The translations under genes were made by a program, and so were the position numbers. Shown piece after piece: positions 23,101 through 31,559 of a DNA stretch of 64,000 bases (position 1 is the first letter of the stretch; each line of letters opens with the position of its first letter). This stretch comes from Lytechinus variegatus (lineage: Eukaryota; Echinodermata; Echinoidea; Temnopleuroida; Toxopneustidae): positions 27,297,462 to 27,361,461 of the forward strand of contig NC_054753.1 in the NCBI RefSeq assembly GCF_018143015.1. Direction: 5' to 3'. The notes below the pieces were generated by a model. It saw only the letters and a list, made by a program, of their open reading frames with translations. It was not told the origin of the DNA and searched no databases.

Positions 23101-26100
23101 GTCAACATTTTTCTGCTCGCACTTTGTCCTCTCATTATTAATGTAAGAAGACCCCTTATTACTCATCCTTTTCATGATTTACAAAACATGAACAGAGTGG
23201 CCCATTTTTAGGTCTAAATCTCGATTTTTTTTCTGCTCGCGCTTTGCGCTCGCATCAATTGTTGAATTATATAGCTATCCTAGACACAAAAATTAATTGA
23301 AAATTTCTATTCTTTCTTTAGAAGTTTCAAAATTTTCAGCTCACGCTTCCCGCTCGCATTTTTTTTATTGTTGAAATATGTAACGCCTTCATGGCTAAGT
23401 GCAAGCAGTCCTTAACAGGTACCTTTTCAACAGGTACCAGTTCTAAACGTATAGAAAAAAATTCTCCTCGCGTTTTACGCTCACAATATTAATACTCATC
23501 CTTTCATGATTTACAAAACATGAATCGAGTTTAATATGGCTGAAAAAAATTCAACCCCCCCCCCATTGGCGAGGGCAGGATCCGCACTGTGTCCCCCCTA
23601 CCTTTTGGGAGAGATTTCCGCCCCTGTTGGGAGGCAAAATACACTAAAAAACGGTTAAAATCTTAGAAGTTGGTTCTTTATTTTGAAAAGTCTCTATCTA
23701 AGAAGACATTATCCATTAGATAAAAAAGGGGTCAAATGTGCTCACTTAGGAACAAAACAGATAAACAGAGATAGACGTCGAATACATTCAGGGTGGTATC
23801 ATAGTATTGCAGGAATACCTTGCAACGACTTGACAAAATTCATGATAATGTAATTGCAACCAGCTCTTTCCGATTTTCTTGATTTAGGAATTAAATTCAA
23901 GTCCAATACATTTTATAATTTACTAGTCTTTGATATGCAAAGAATCATTTCATCCATTTGCCTTGTACAGAATATTTTAATCAACAGAAATTATTGTAAT
24001 GTATTGGGGTATGTGTGTCATACTATGTTAACAGAGTAAATACATCGATAGATCAGTGCTCCCAGCTCTTAAGAAAGATGCCTAACATCTTATTTGGATT
24101 AACTTACGAATACGATAATGAGGTTATGATTGAGGATGATATGATAAGTTGGGCTCCAGTTGCTCCTCAACTAGTTCTAATGTGTGACGGTTATATTATT
24201 TCTGACAAAGAGGCAACGTCGTGCAAGAATGCTCATTGTATTCATGGGTGTCCATTATGCTGATGTGATATAGTCTGACCATTACTCGATCTCTGGAGCC
24301 AAGAAGGACTACACATTTCTGATGTGCTGCCATTAACACGGCTTGTACTATTTTATCAAGTGTTTTTTTTCCAGAGTATACAACGTGAAACTAAACTTAA
24401 TACCAGTTCTCATGATTGTGATGTGCATATAGATGCAGATTTTGTTTTTTTGTTCTTTTGTCGTTCTTGTTTTGTTCCTACTTGCTGAACTTAAAGTAAA
24501 CCACGGCCATACCGCAGCGGGGGGGGGGGGGGGGTAGCTGCCCCAAAAATTTTGAAGACTTGCATTTTTACTGAAAAATAAATACTATTGACCAAAAGTA
24601 TGCACGAAATCTTTAAATTTCACTTTACAAAATGCTAAAGGGCACCAATGATAAGCTCAAAACAGCACATGCACCAGCAATGTATAGTCCTGCTTGGCTC
24701 CAGAGATCGAGTAATGGTCAGACTATATCACATCAGCATATAATGGACACCCATGACTACAATGAGCATGCCTGCATGATGTTGCTGCCTCTTTGACAGA
24801 AATAATATAACCATCACACATTATGATTAATTGAGGAGCAATTGGAGCCCAATTATCATCCTCAATCCTAACCTCATCTTATTCGTAAGTTAATCCAAAT
24901 AGTCATCTTTCTTAGGAGCTGGGAGCACTGATCAATCGATGTATTTACTCTGTTAACATAGTATTACACATATACATTACAATAATTTCTATTGATTAAA
25001 ATATTCTGTACAAAGCAAATGGATGAAATGTTTCTTTACATATCAAAGACTAGTAAATTGAAAATGAATTGGACTTGAATTGCATTCCTAAATCAAGAAA
25101 CCCGGAAAGAGCTGGTTGCAATTACAACATCGTGAAGATGATACGATGTTAATGGCATTAGGGTTTGTCAAGTCGTTTTATGGTATTCCTGCAATACTAT
25201 GATACCACACTGAATGTATTCGACGTCTATCTCTGTTTATCTGTTTGTTCCTAAGTGAGCACATTTGACCCCCTTTTTTATCTAAGGGATAATGTCTTCT
25301 TAAATAGAGACTTTTCAAAATAAAGAACCAACTTCTAAGATTCTAACCGTTTTTAGTATATTTTGCCTACCAATAAAAGTTAATTTACCTTTTGCCCTTT
25401 CCCTGACCTTGGCTTGACCATTTATATCTTCTGGATAAGGACCTCTGACGGTCAAAATCGAAATTTAAAAAGTACTCACAAAAAAGAAGAAAAATAGCTT
25501 TCTAAACACCTACAGTGTAATTTGACATTTTAATGAAAGTTTGTTGACCTTTTGACATTTCCGGTTATAACCTTTTAACGGAAGGTCAAGAGTATATAAT
25601 TGTGTACACTTTCTTGTTCAGTATAACAAGACAAACAATTTGAGGTATGACTCGACAGAATTGGGGCAATTTCAAAAATTGACCCCTATTTACCCCATTT
25701 TGACCCCTCACATGGTCAAGATGACCATTAGAAATTTGTCACCAAGTTGGAAGTTGTTGCTTATGATGTCACCAATTACATAAAAGTGAAAAATCAGACT
25801 TAGCCAATTTTTCGAAGTAGCGGTAAATCATGACATATGCTGCCTGACTAGAATGTGAGCGCAAAGCGCGAGCAGGAAATGTTTGTAAACGTTTTGAACT
25901 GATCGAAAAGTGCCTTTAAGGACTGCTTGCAGTTAGTCATGAAGACGTTACATATTTCAACAATGAAATAATGCAAGCGCGAAGCGCGAGCTGAAAATTT
26001 TTGAAATTTGTACATAAAGAATGGAAAAATTTTAATCAATTTTTGTAATCATGAACAGGATGTTGGCTATATAACTAAACAACTGATGCGAGCTTGAGGC

Positions 26101-29100
26101 GCGAGTGGAAAAATTCTAGCTTTATAGACCTAGGACTGGACACTCTATTCATGTTTTGTACATCATGAAAAGGATGAGTAAGAGGGGATCTTCCTACATT
26201 AATAATGCGAGTGCAAAGCGCGAGCAGAAAATGATTTCGTACGTTTTGAACTGATCGAAAAGTGCCTTTATTATCATTATCATTTATTTCGGCAATGAAA
26301 ATTATAAGAAATTGGTATAGTGTAGTACAACACATAATAAACATAGCATAGATTGAGCACCCATGGACTGCCAGGGTCAAATAAAGTTAACTGAATTACT
26401 GTAGTCAATAAAGACCATTTGACCCTATCCAGTGGGTGCTAGCATAAAACCATGGACCTAAAACAGAAGCGGATAAAAGAGTGAGCATGAACAAAAAGGT
26501 TTAAGATCAATTATAATAGAATAAAATTACATAGGTCTACTTGATGACACTTCAGAATATCGAAATTAGCTGTTTAAATAAATAAATAATGAATTCGTGC
26601 AAGGGTGAATATGGTCATTCATTAGGCATAAAATTTTTCCTTAGTTCATTTGTCCATGAAGTAAGTGAGTTTACAACCACCCCAGAGCGCAAACTTGCCG
26701 GCAATACGGGGAAAAGAATTGATGGCTGATAGGTGAAGTCGATTTGTATGCCCTCGGAGGCGGTTGAACTTCACGACCTCCAAGTGCCTACTGTTTATCA
26801 CAACGGAACATCCAACTGCATCACAACGTGCAATACCATATAAAGCCTTGACAACATAAATTATTAATGAAAATTTCCTCCTTGATTCCAATGTTTGCCA
26901 GTTGAGTTTTAGTAATCTGTCATGATAGAATATTTCTTGCCTTCTTTGGTTAACCCTAAAAAGACTGGGCCCCCCCTGTACATAAATCGCGATAACTTTT
27001 TTGCGCATGAAGCGTTCGCGCCGCCATTTCATGACTTTTTTCTCTTGAGTTTTCCGCAACTTTTGATACCAAATTTGTATACCCCCATGCCGCGGTTGCG
27101 GAGTTACGTAACATTTTCGTATCACATGTCACGTAAGAAATTGAAATTTGTATTCGTTTGTGTGTAAAGTGTATGGTATTTGAATGAATGTTATACACAT
27201 TGTTTTCTAACTACATTTTTATTTGTTTCTTTCTATATTATGTCACTTGTGAATTCAATTAGCAGTTCTAGGATATGAAAATGATGAAAAACATTGCATA
27301 AAAAAATAAAGAAATAAGAAATGCAAAATAAAGAAATACAAATAAGAAATTAAAATCAAAGAAAAACATAAGAAAAGTAGTGCAAAATACCAGAATCGCT
27401 TGCACAACTATATTCTTGGGTGCAAGAGAGTGTAATGCAATAAAACATGCCAATTATTGTATTTCTCTACATAACGCATGTGGAGTAATTATTTGCATAT
27501 TTAGTAATTACTAATTTGCATAAGCATATCTAATAATTCAAGCATGAAACAACACAATTCCATGATAAACAACCTCTTCTTACAGCTGAAAACCTTGAAA
27601 CAGGAATTTATGGACCGTAATAAGTACCAAAATATGAAAAATTCAATTTTTTGATAAAAAAATTGCATATTCACATAATTAATTATGAATATAATTTGCA
27701 TAAATTATGTGATATCTCTTATGCTTTGTTTTCACCAGCTAGTGTACATGTAACACATCACTTGTTTATCTTCCAAGATTGCTTTGGCTCATTGAAAGAG
27801 AGTGTAATACAATAAAACATACCAAGTGTTGTATTTCTCTACATAACGCGTGCAGAGTACTTATTTGCATATTTAGTACTTACTAATTTGCATAAGCATA
27901 TCTAATAATTCAAGCACGAAATAACACAATTCCATGATAAACAACCTCTTCTTATAGCTGAAAACCTTGAAACGGGAATTTATGGACCGCAATAGGTACC
28001 AAAGTATGAAAAATTCAATTTTTTGATAAAAATTTGTATATTCGCATAATTAATTATGCATATATTAAAAAATACAATGAATATCAGTATTTTTACTATG
28101 TTTTCTTTTAGAGGACATGACAAAGGATGTGTGTGCCAAATTTGGTTGCGATCGGACGACCAACGGCCGAGATCTTAGGGGGGGGGGGCCCAAAAGGCCC
28201 CCACCCCCAGTTTTTCTAGCCTCCAAAATAGCCCAGTCTTTTTAGGGTTAAGTGTTATGCGGGGGCTCGTCTCTGAACATTTTCGACCTTTTGGGATAGA
28301 TATTTCGTATGCAAGTGCCAACCAAGCTGGTTGACCGTACTCAACTTTAAGGACTGATTGCACTTAGCCATGAAGACGTTACATATTTCAACAATCAAAT
28401 AATGCGAGCACGAAGCGCGAGCCGGAAAATTCGAGATTTAGACCTGGAACGGGACACTCTATTCATGTTCTGTAAATCATGAAAGGGCTGAGAAATTGGG
28501 ATCTTCCTACATTAATAATTCGAGCACAAAGGGCAAGCAGAAATTTTTGATATTCTGATCTGAACCTGGATAACTGGCGCGAGCGTGTTGCAGATTTAGA
28601 CTTAGAATCAATGCACTCTAAATACATCTTTTATCATGAAAATGAAAGCGAGCGCGAAGTGCGAGTTTAAAATATTTGATATTCTGATCTAAAAACGGGG
28701 GTCAATTTCAGCTTATTTCAAACACTTTCTAGGAAAATTGCTAGGTGGATATAAATCGCACTTGATAAAGTGCTGATATTTTTCATTATTACTTTTGAGA
28801 CATATAGACCATGTTATCATATGAATATGATGACTATAGTCATCTTGCTAAGCTCGAGATTAAACAAAAGGGACAATTGAATTATCAAATCGATATGTTA
28901 TTTATCAATGCATAATGAGGACGCGGAATCTGATGATATTATAACCTGAACACTGTACAATTCAAGCACTTTTTTATTTTGAATAGGATGCATCAGTAAT
29001 CAGTTGATTTTTTTTAACCATTAATGCGAGTGCAAATCGCGAGCCGAAATTTTTGATAAACTGTCACGAAAAGGGGATTTTAAGTATAATCAATACTGAG

Positions 29101-30479
29101 ACATACATAACCCGCCAATCAAAATTCGAGCATGGCAGCGCTAGCTGATACGTTCCGACAATCAGACCTGAAAAGCGATATTTTGACAACTTTATGGAAT
29201 ACATGAAAATAATAGGTACCTGATTCGCGAGCGCACAGCGCGAGTGGAAAATGTTAATATTCAGACTATAAAACTTAAAAATTTTATGTACATGTAGTGA
29301 CATGAAATATTTTTTTCCAAGTCTTCCTCTCATCTCATTTTATTCACTCGTCTTCCTCCTCTTCTATTTTCTCTTTTCTTTTCCTTCCTTCCTTTTTTCT
29401 TTCTTTCTTTTTTTTTCTTTTTCTGCCCCCCCCCCTAATAAGGGGGGGGGGGAGGCCCCTCGGGCCCCATCTAGATCCGCCTAAGCTTAATAGATCGTCA
29501 TATATTTATGTTGTGTTAAAAGAATAAAGCTATATTGACTGTTTAGACTTCCCCATACAAGAAACAAACAAAAATCAATTTTGAGCGGCTGATAGAGGAA
29601 GATATGGGTGAAAAACAATTTCGCCCCCCCCCCCTATAAGCGAAAGCTGTGTCCGCCCCTGACCGCTTCTGCATAATTGTATAGAATAATATAAGCGTAA
29701 TCACTGGCGTATCCGGGGGCGTAATAAGATTTTGTAATGTAAAAAATGCCCTTAAAAACAGAAGTGTGCCCCCCCCCCCGCCAAGAAAGTGAAAACCGTT
29801 TTTTAATGAAATTAAATACACGTATATACAAACTTTTTCCCTGATTTATTCTATTTTTTTATATTTGTAAAAATTTTGTTTCATATTAAAGAATAAGGAA
29901 TATGCAAGGACAACGGCAGAGACGCGCCAACTGGACATCCACCCCTCCTACAGCAAAGCCTGCTTCTCCGCAGTCCAATGATCACAGGAATTACCAGGTA
30001 ACCGTGTCATTTTATTTTATAAAGGTACTTCGCCGTTGATCTATACGTCCACACTGTAAAAAGTGAAGTGCTAATTTAGCACTTGCAGCGCTTGCATAGT
30101 GACTGCACTACGAGGGCTGATTAGAATTTAAACCAGAAAATCAGCACTCGTAGTGCAGTCACTGTACAAGCACTTTAAGTGCTAAATTAGCACTTCATTT
30201 CTTACAGTGCATGGAACTTTTAAGAGGATTCTGTATATAATTTCATTACAATTTTTTTTTCTCCTCGCGACTTATCTTTATTATGTGAGAGTTTTTTCTT
30301 GGTCATGTTGGTGGGGATGCCAAGTTACGTATAGTGTCCGAAAAAACAACTTGTCAAGCCTTCACCGTATTATGTCTCCCCATCCCGCCTCCTTGCATCT
30401 TTCGCCCGCCCCCCCCCCCTCGATCCCCCTATATTCATGTTTTCTCTCTTCTCTTTCTCTCTCTTGTATACAGATTTGA
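10790..30479 (+). CDS. Sushi-domain type I membrane protein, 3' exons
   Basis: Predicted exons: 10790-11107, 11410-11679, 14981-15044, 29892-29997, 30474-30479. The product, from the part visible, is one CCP/sushi domain, a second nearly identical one, a single membrane helix (ILGISVGLSLALTVCGGLV) and a basic Ser/Pro-rich tail ending NYQI. Each intron is GT-AG and phases agree: 1-1, 1-1, 1-2, 2-0, 0. Sushi domains are extracellular binding modules of complement regulators, adhesion molecules and lectins, so a cell-surface recognition or adhesion role is inferred; the exact protein is not recognised. The 5' end (signal peptide and any further domains) is not in the window or lies in unrecognised exons. 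The 14.8-kb fourth gap is filled by nested transposons. Confidence 0.75.
11197..11340 (+). mobile_element. LINE 3' tail, duplicated copy
   Basis: TTTTGAATCTTGATGCCG through GCCCCATGGAAGACCACTAC and the AAATAAATTAC tail match 6922-7070. It was brought here by the tandem duplication and is not an independent insertion: its downstream flank is the same intron as in unit A. Confidence 0.85.
11410..11679 (+). CDS. Sushi exon B
   Basis: 270 nt, phase 1-1, same acceptor tract and GTACGT donor as exon A. Compared with exon A it lacks one residue near the start (DHEP for DHYEP), five residues before QCTSS, and ten or so in the linker after PICI. All six cysteines, CDNGYKF and WVGPTPIC are kept, so the domain should fold. 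Differences are almost all in-frame length changes. Confidence 0.85.
11717..12060 (-). mobile_element. LINE/SINE 3' fragment (minus)
   Basis: The complement ends in CGGCCTTTGGGCCGCGAATG followed by an AAATAAACC-type tail, typical of a retroposon 3' end. It interrupts unit B between the sushi-exon flank (11716) and the shared TTTACCATATCAGTACATTA (about 12061). Family not identified. Confidence 0.5.
12061..12640. other. Intron with retroposon debris
   Basis: A short (ATA)n tract with ATTTATATAGCGCCTAAA and GCGTTTTACATCGC (12076-12150) is a SINE-type tail also present near 21575-21650. A hAT-like left end (CAGGGGCTGCGGAACGTATT) begins about 12344 with a G tract, but its other end was not found. 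No exon is seen. Confidence 0.45.
12641..14026. mobile_element. hAT-like non-autonomous element, copy 2 (inverted)
   Basis: Inverted relative to copy 1 (813-2273): starts TAACCGCGTAGCC and ends GGCTACGCACCTG. Flanks CAATGGGA and CAATATGG are a degraded 8-bp duplication. The body matches copy 1 along its length, including the GCGAAGC hairpins near 12703, 12748 and 12803, the AGAGACNNGAGAGACGGC block and the oligopurine tract beside the C-rich end. Confidence 0.75.
14161..14660. mobile_element. tRNA-headed SINE cluster, partly inverted
   Basis: Three copies of one body sequence: reversed at 14161-14235, forward and internally deleted at 14250-14325, and forward at 14557-14660 directly after the tRNA-like sequence. 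Shared words are TTTTTCCAAAGGGTAGATAG and GGGGAACCTTGATTTAAGC. The outer two form 70-bp inverted arms around the tRNA-like unit. Confidence 0.65.
14486..14556 (+). tRNA. tRNA-like sequence, UCA anticodon
   Basis: 71 nt fold as a full cloverleaf: acceptor GTCTCTG/CAGAGAC perfectly paired, D arm with TAGTGGTTAA, anticodon stem CCGGC/GCTGG with loop GTTCAAA, T arm CCGGG-TTCGATT-CCCGG. A and B box promoters are intact and a T6 run follows. By loop position the anticodon is TCA at 14519-14521, which would read UGA. It is not tRNA-Sec (no long variable arm). Because SINE body sequence follows, a SINE head or tRNA pseudogene is more likely than a working gene. Confidence 0.6.
14736..14854. mobile_element. 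Small MITE (CACTGTAA family), partial
   Basis: Ends CATTGTAAAAAAATGATGTG and CACTTCATTTTTTCACAGTG; interior CAGCACTCGTAGTGCAGTCA and the perfect palindrome AGTGCTAAATTAGCACT-like core match the full copy at 30052-30209. Confidence 0.7.
14981..15044 (+). CDS. Transmembrane exon of the sushi protein
   Basis: Acceptor TTTCTTTATTAACCCACCAG and consensus donor GG|GTAAGT. In the phase required by the sushi exons it encodes K-ILGISVGLSLALTVCGGLV-RG, an uncharged 19-residue helix followed by Arg, i.e. a single-pass anchor with the tail inside. The exon is 64 nt and enters phase 1, leaves phase 2, matching the next exon at 29892. Confidence 0.75.
15119..15267. mobile_element. Short hAT-like MITE (CAGGGGCC ends)
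   Basis: CAGGGGCCGCGGAACGG at the left and CCGGTTCCGGGGCCCCTG at the right, with G and C tracts just inside and only 149 bp in all. No clear 8-bp flanking duplication, so it is old or the ends are slightly off. Confidence 0.65.
15268..16199. other. Intron, pyrimidine-rich and unassigned
   Basis: 15310-15530 is T/C-rich; 15649-15702 is a (CT)n microsatellite; 15555-15640 contains a G tract and a C tract at opposite ends of a short segment. Nothing coding is seen from here to the start of the GCGAGC-repeat element. Confidence 0.5.
17443..18807. mobile_element. Mariner-type fold-back, long TIRs
   Basis: Begins TAGTGCGTATCAAAAAAAAC and ends in its complement, with TA on each side. Arms run about 500 bp each (to about 17960 and from about 18320), matching through CTTGCGCCAGAATGGC and ATCTTTTCATTATCGTTGCC. 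The centre holds a truncated hAT right end (ATCAGTATGCCACTG with a G tract at 18280-18324). No transposase. Confidence 0.8.
20197..22242 (+). mobile_element. 5'-truncated LINE with 3' TTTGAA tail
   Basis: Flanked by AATATCA (20190-20196 and 22243-22249), starts inside the RT domain and ends in a TTTGAATTTGAATTTGAA tail, the hallmarks of target-primed insertion of a truncated LINE. A 3' UTR of about 720 bp includes ATTTATA-type SINE-like words and an AAT microsatellite. Interrupts the inner hAT. Confidence 0.8.
20219..21512 (+). pseudogene. LINE ORF2 fragment: RT C-terminus with CCHC-like motif
   Basis: Reads GQKISCLLYADDLVITSEN, the YADD catalytic box, then EYKYLGIIF and a 260-aa open C-terminal part (20730-21512) ending RLELLQHNK. 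Near the end CPLCKAGIEDEPHFLVTCS is a C-x2-C-x7-H-x4-C zinc-knuckle-like motif found after RT in several LINE clades. One in-frame stop (after FNKAK, about 20524) and one frame change near 20725 break the reading frame. Clade not certain. Confidence 0.8.
26954..28247. mobile_element. piggyBac-like non-autonomous element
   Basis: TTAA (26950-26953) then CCCTAAAAAGACTGGGC, and at the other end GCCCAGTCTTTTTAGGG then TTAA (28248-28251): the exact target and CCC start of piggyBac transposons. Subterminal G/C tracts are present. No transposase; the interior is AT-rich with a long direct duplication. A partial end of the same family is at 59340-59436. Confidence 0.85.
27426..28070. repeat. Direct duplication, 372-bp spacing
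   Basis: GAGAGTGTAATGCAATAAAA at 27426 recurs at 27798, and the following about 270 bp match (ATTTCTCTACATAACGC, TTTGCATAAGCATATCTAAT, GATAAACAACCTCTTCTTA, GGAATTTATGGACCG). Divergence is perhaps 7-10 percent by eye, so it predates or is independent of the element's latest movement. Confidence 0.85.
29484..29891. other. Intron before the tail exon
   Basis: Contains a hAT-like right end (GTGTCCGCCCCTG at about 29650 beside a C tract) and another hAT-like end (CACTGGCGTATCCGGGGG at 29702), with a further C tract at 29770. Partners were not located. No coding sequence. Confidence 0.4.
29892..29997 (+). CDS. Cytoplasmic-tail exon of the sushi protein
   Basis: Acceptor TTTCATATTAAAG, donor CAG|GTAACC. 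The first base completes the Gly codon left by the TM exon; the rest reads IRNMQGQRQRRANW then a Ser/Thr/Pro-rich stretch to NDHRNYQ. Arg residues right after the membrane helix fit the positive-inside rule. Leaves phase 0. Confidence 0.7.
30052..30209. mobile_element. Small MITE (CACTGTAA family), complete
   Basis: 158-bp near-perfect palindrome: CACTGTAAAAAGTGAAGTGC at the left, its complement ending TTACAGTG at the right. Each arm contains AGTGCTAATTTAGCACT, itself a perfect palindrome, and GTGACTGCACTACGAG. Partial relative at 14736-14854. Confidence 0.8.
30474..30479 (+). CDS. Last coding exon (Ile-stop) of the sushi protein
   Basis: A very strong acceptor (TTTCTCTCTCTTGTATACAG) is followed in phase 0 by ATT TGA, so the protein would end NYQI. 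The remainder is 3' UTR. The strong pyrimidine tract and the presence of AATAAA 280 bp on support it, but so small a coding piece cannot be proved by eye. Confidence 0.6.
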   Translation: M

Positions 30480-30756
30480 GAGTATAATCTAAGTAGCAGT
30501 GCCAGTCATTGGAATGACATCATCTTCCTATATATAACATGGAACATCCACATTGCAAAACAACACGAGCCCTGGCTTATTACTAAAAAAAAAAAGTGGC
30601 GTTGAGATGAATTACATTTGAATTCTGTAGTCGTCGATCTGCTTCTGTATTTTTATTATCTGAAAATATAATATGTTTTCAAAAAGCTCAGTAGTCAATG
30701 ATGCACGATTTCATCTATAACTTTGACTCATATATTCTTTCATCAACTATCCGCAC

Positions 30757-30762
30757 AATAAA
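30757..30762 (+). terminator. Candidate poly(A) signal, sushi gene
   Basis: AATAAA 278 bp after the predicted stop, with a second A-rich AATAAA at about 30777-30782. First plausible signals downstream of the last exon. Confidence 0.45.
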
Positions 30763-30869
30763 AAAGAATCAAAGAAAATAAAAATGTTATTGTTATAAAT
30801 AAAATGCTATTAACAGTCCCTTTTCTTTTCTAATGGAAACTTTTTACCGTTGCCAAGGGAGATGGATCC

Positions 30870-31190
30870 CATGGCCCTGCGGAAAGCGGGGGGTTCTGAA
30901 GCAAAATTGCAGCTCATTGTAGCGGATCGATGCGACCGGAACGGCGTAACGAAAAAATATGCGAAGCTTTGGAGCGGATTTCTGTCTTCTTTTTTTTTCT
31001 CGATAAGAAGAAAATACTATGCCTAGGAGCGGCTTTGTTATTTTACTCAATAAGACAAAACTGCTATGCCTTGGAACGGAAATTGAGTGTAAAAATTGGG
31101 GTCCCCTCCGCGGCACATACCCACTATGCATTATATACTGAGTGCCCCCCCCCCCCGAGCCAATATGTATAGCAAGATGCACGTATTTTA
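30870..31190. mobile_element. GC-rich G-tract-capped element, copy 2
   Basis: Inverted, shorter copy of 4955-5458: shares CGTAACGAAAAAATATGCGAAGCTTTGGAGCGG-type sequence, TGCCTTGGAACGG, CCTCCGCGGCACATACCCA and the terminal GAGTGCCCCCCCCCCCC tract. Same 45-bp internal rhythm. Confidence 0.65.
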
Positions 31191-31559
31191 ATTTAGACTG
31201 ATGAATGTTATAAAACATACACTTCCTTTGTAATCTCTTCTGTAAATAGTGTCAATTATGGTCGTGAATAATCAAAAGTATTATTCTACAGTTATGAGTC
31301 TACTCAATCTGTTATTTCAGATTAACCTCTATTAGCATTAATTTTCAAGGTGGTATTTTATTCGCCCCAAAGGAGTGTATCAAAATGATACAGAATGAAT
31401 GAATGTCAGTTCCATTTGGAAATTTAGTTATTTAATTCATACAATTGTAGTTAGAATCACATTGAGCAGTAACATAATGTAGACCTAACATCATGTAACA
31501 TCCTTCATTAAAAGCAAAACTCAGCTGTTGTTAAAGATGATGAGGGTTATCGGTTCTTT

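Larger units (their letters stand above)
19913..23589. mobile_element. Inner hAT-like GCGAGC-repeat element
   Basis: Ends CATAGGCGGATCCAGGGGGG and GGCAGGATCCGCACTG, with a C tract at 19948-19960 and a C run near 23563. Flanks CTTGTCCCC and TGTCCCCC are an approximate duplication. The body starts with the purine tract and AATAAGATGAGGGGAAGACT that opens the element at 16200 and carries GCGAGC-type units (about 22365, 22565, 23240, 23345). A LINE interrupts it. Confidence 0.65.
19698..23626. mobile_element. hAT-like element in the left arm of the fold-back
   Basis: Ends CATGGGCGGAAATC and GATTTCCGCCCCTG with G/C tracts inside. Flanks TTTGTAGG (19690-19697) and TTGGGAGG (23627-23634) are a slightly diverged 8-bp duplication; the intact right arm of the fold-back has a single TTGGTAGG at the equivalent place, a natural empty site. 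Contains another element at 19913-23589. Confidence 0.8.
19231..25850. mobile_element. Giant fold-back with 1.1-kb arms
   Basis: Starts TAGTCAGGCAGCATATGTCA and ends with the complement. The left arm is 19231-19697 plus 23627-about 24290, split by a hAT; the right arm about 24705-25850 is intact. Shared words include CTGTCGAGTCATTCCTCAAA, GGTCAAGCCAAGGTGAGGGA and CTCCCAGCTCTTAAGAAAGA or their complements. The 400-bp spacer holds a G17 run (about 24519-24535). It sits inside a GCGAGC unit, which continues on both sides. Target duplication not resolved; superfamily unassigned. The 82-aa frame at 24015-24263 is within the arm and its mirror is not conserved as coding. Confidence 0.8.
26272..28346 (-). 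mobile_element. LINE fragment (minus), split by piggyBac-like element
   Basis: On the minus strand 28350-28252 reads VEYGQPAW...IPKGRKCSETSP and 26950-26646 reads FYHDRLLKLNWQTLESRR then LRGHTNRLHLSAINSFPRI, both typical of the C-terminal part of CR1-like ORF2 (E-R-L-x-x-L-x-L-x-T-L-E-x-R-R). The 3' UTR runs down to about 26272. It is inserted in a GCGAGC unit whose two halves (GTGCCTTTA and AAGGACTG) lie at 26271 and 28347. Copy is frame-damaged and 5' truncated. Confidence 0.7.
16200..29483. mobile_element. GCGAGC-repeat element, dismembered by insertions
   Basis: A purine tract with AATAAGATGAGGGGGAGACT (16209-16310) is mirrored at 29300-29420, beside G/C tracts and GATCCGCCTAAG at 29472-29483, so the two look like ends of one element family (a third end, left type, is at 19913). 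In between, outside the nested insertions, are repeated units of about 95-115 bp: GCTCGCGCTTCGCGCTCGCA (or complement), an AT-rich stretch with TTCATGATTTACAAAA, then GTCCCTTTTCAGGTC and ATATCAAAATTTTCAGC. Examples: 16440, 16665, 17405, 25855, 25975, 28395, 28655, 29220. No transposase was found. Confidence 0.55.

Noticed and set aside
24015-24263. 82-aa Cys-containing frame in the giant fold-back
   Set aside because: Lies in a fold-back arm; the matching right arm has frame-breaking differences, and no family is recognised.
26646-27125. 159-aa minus frame as a host gene
   Set aside because: It spans the border between the piggyBac-like element and the LINE; the recognisable half is LINE ORF2 C-terminus.
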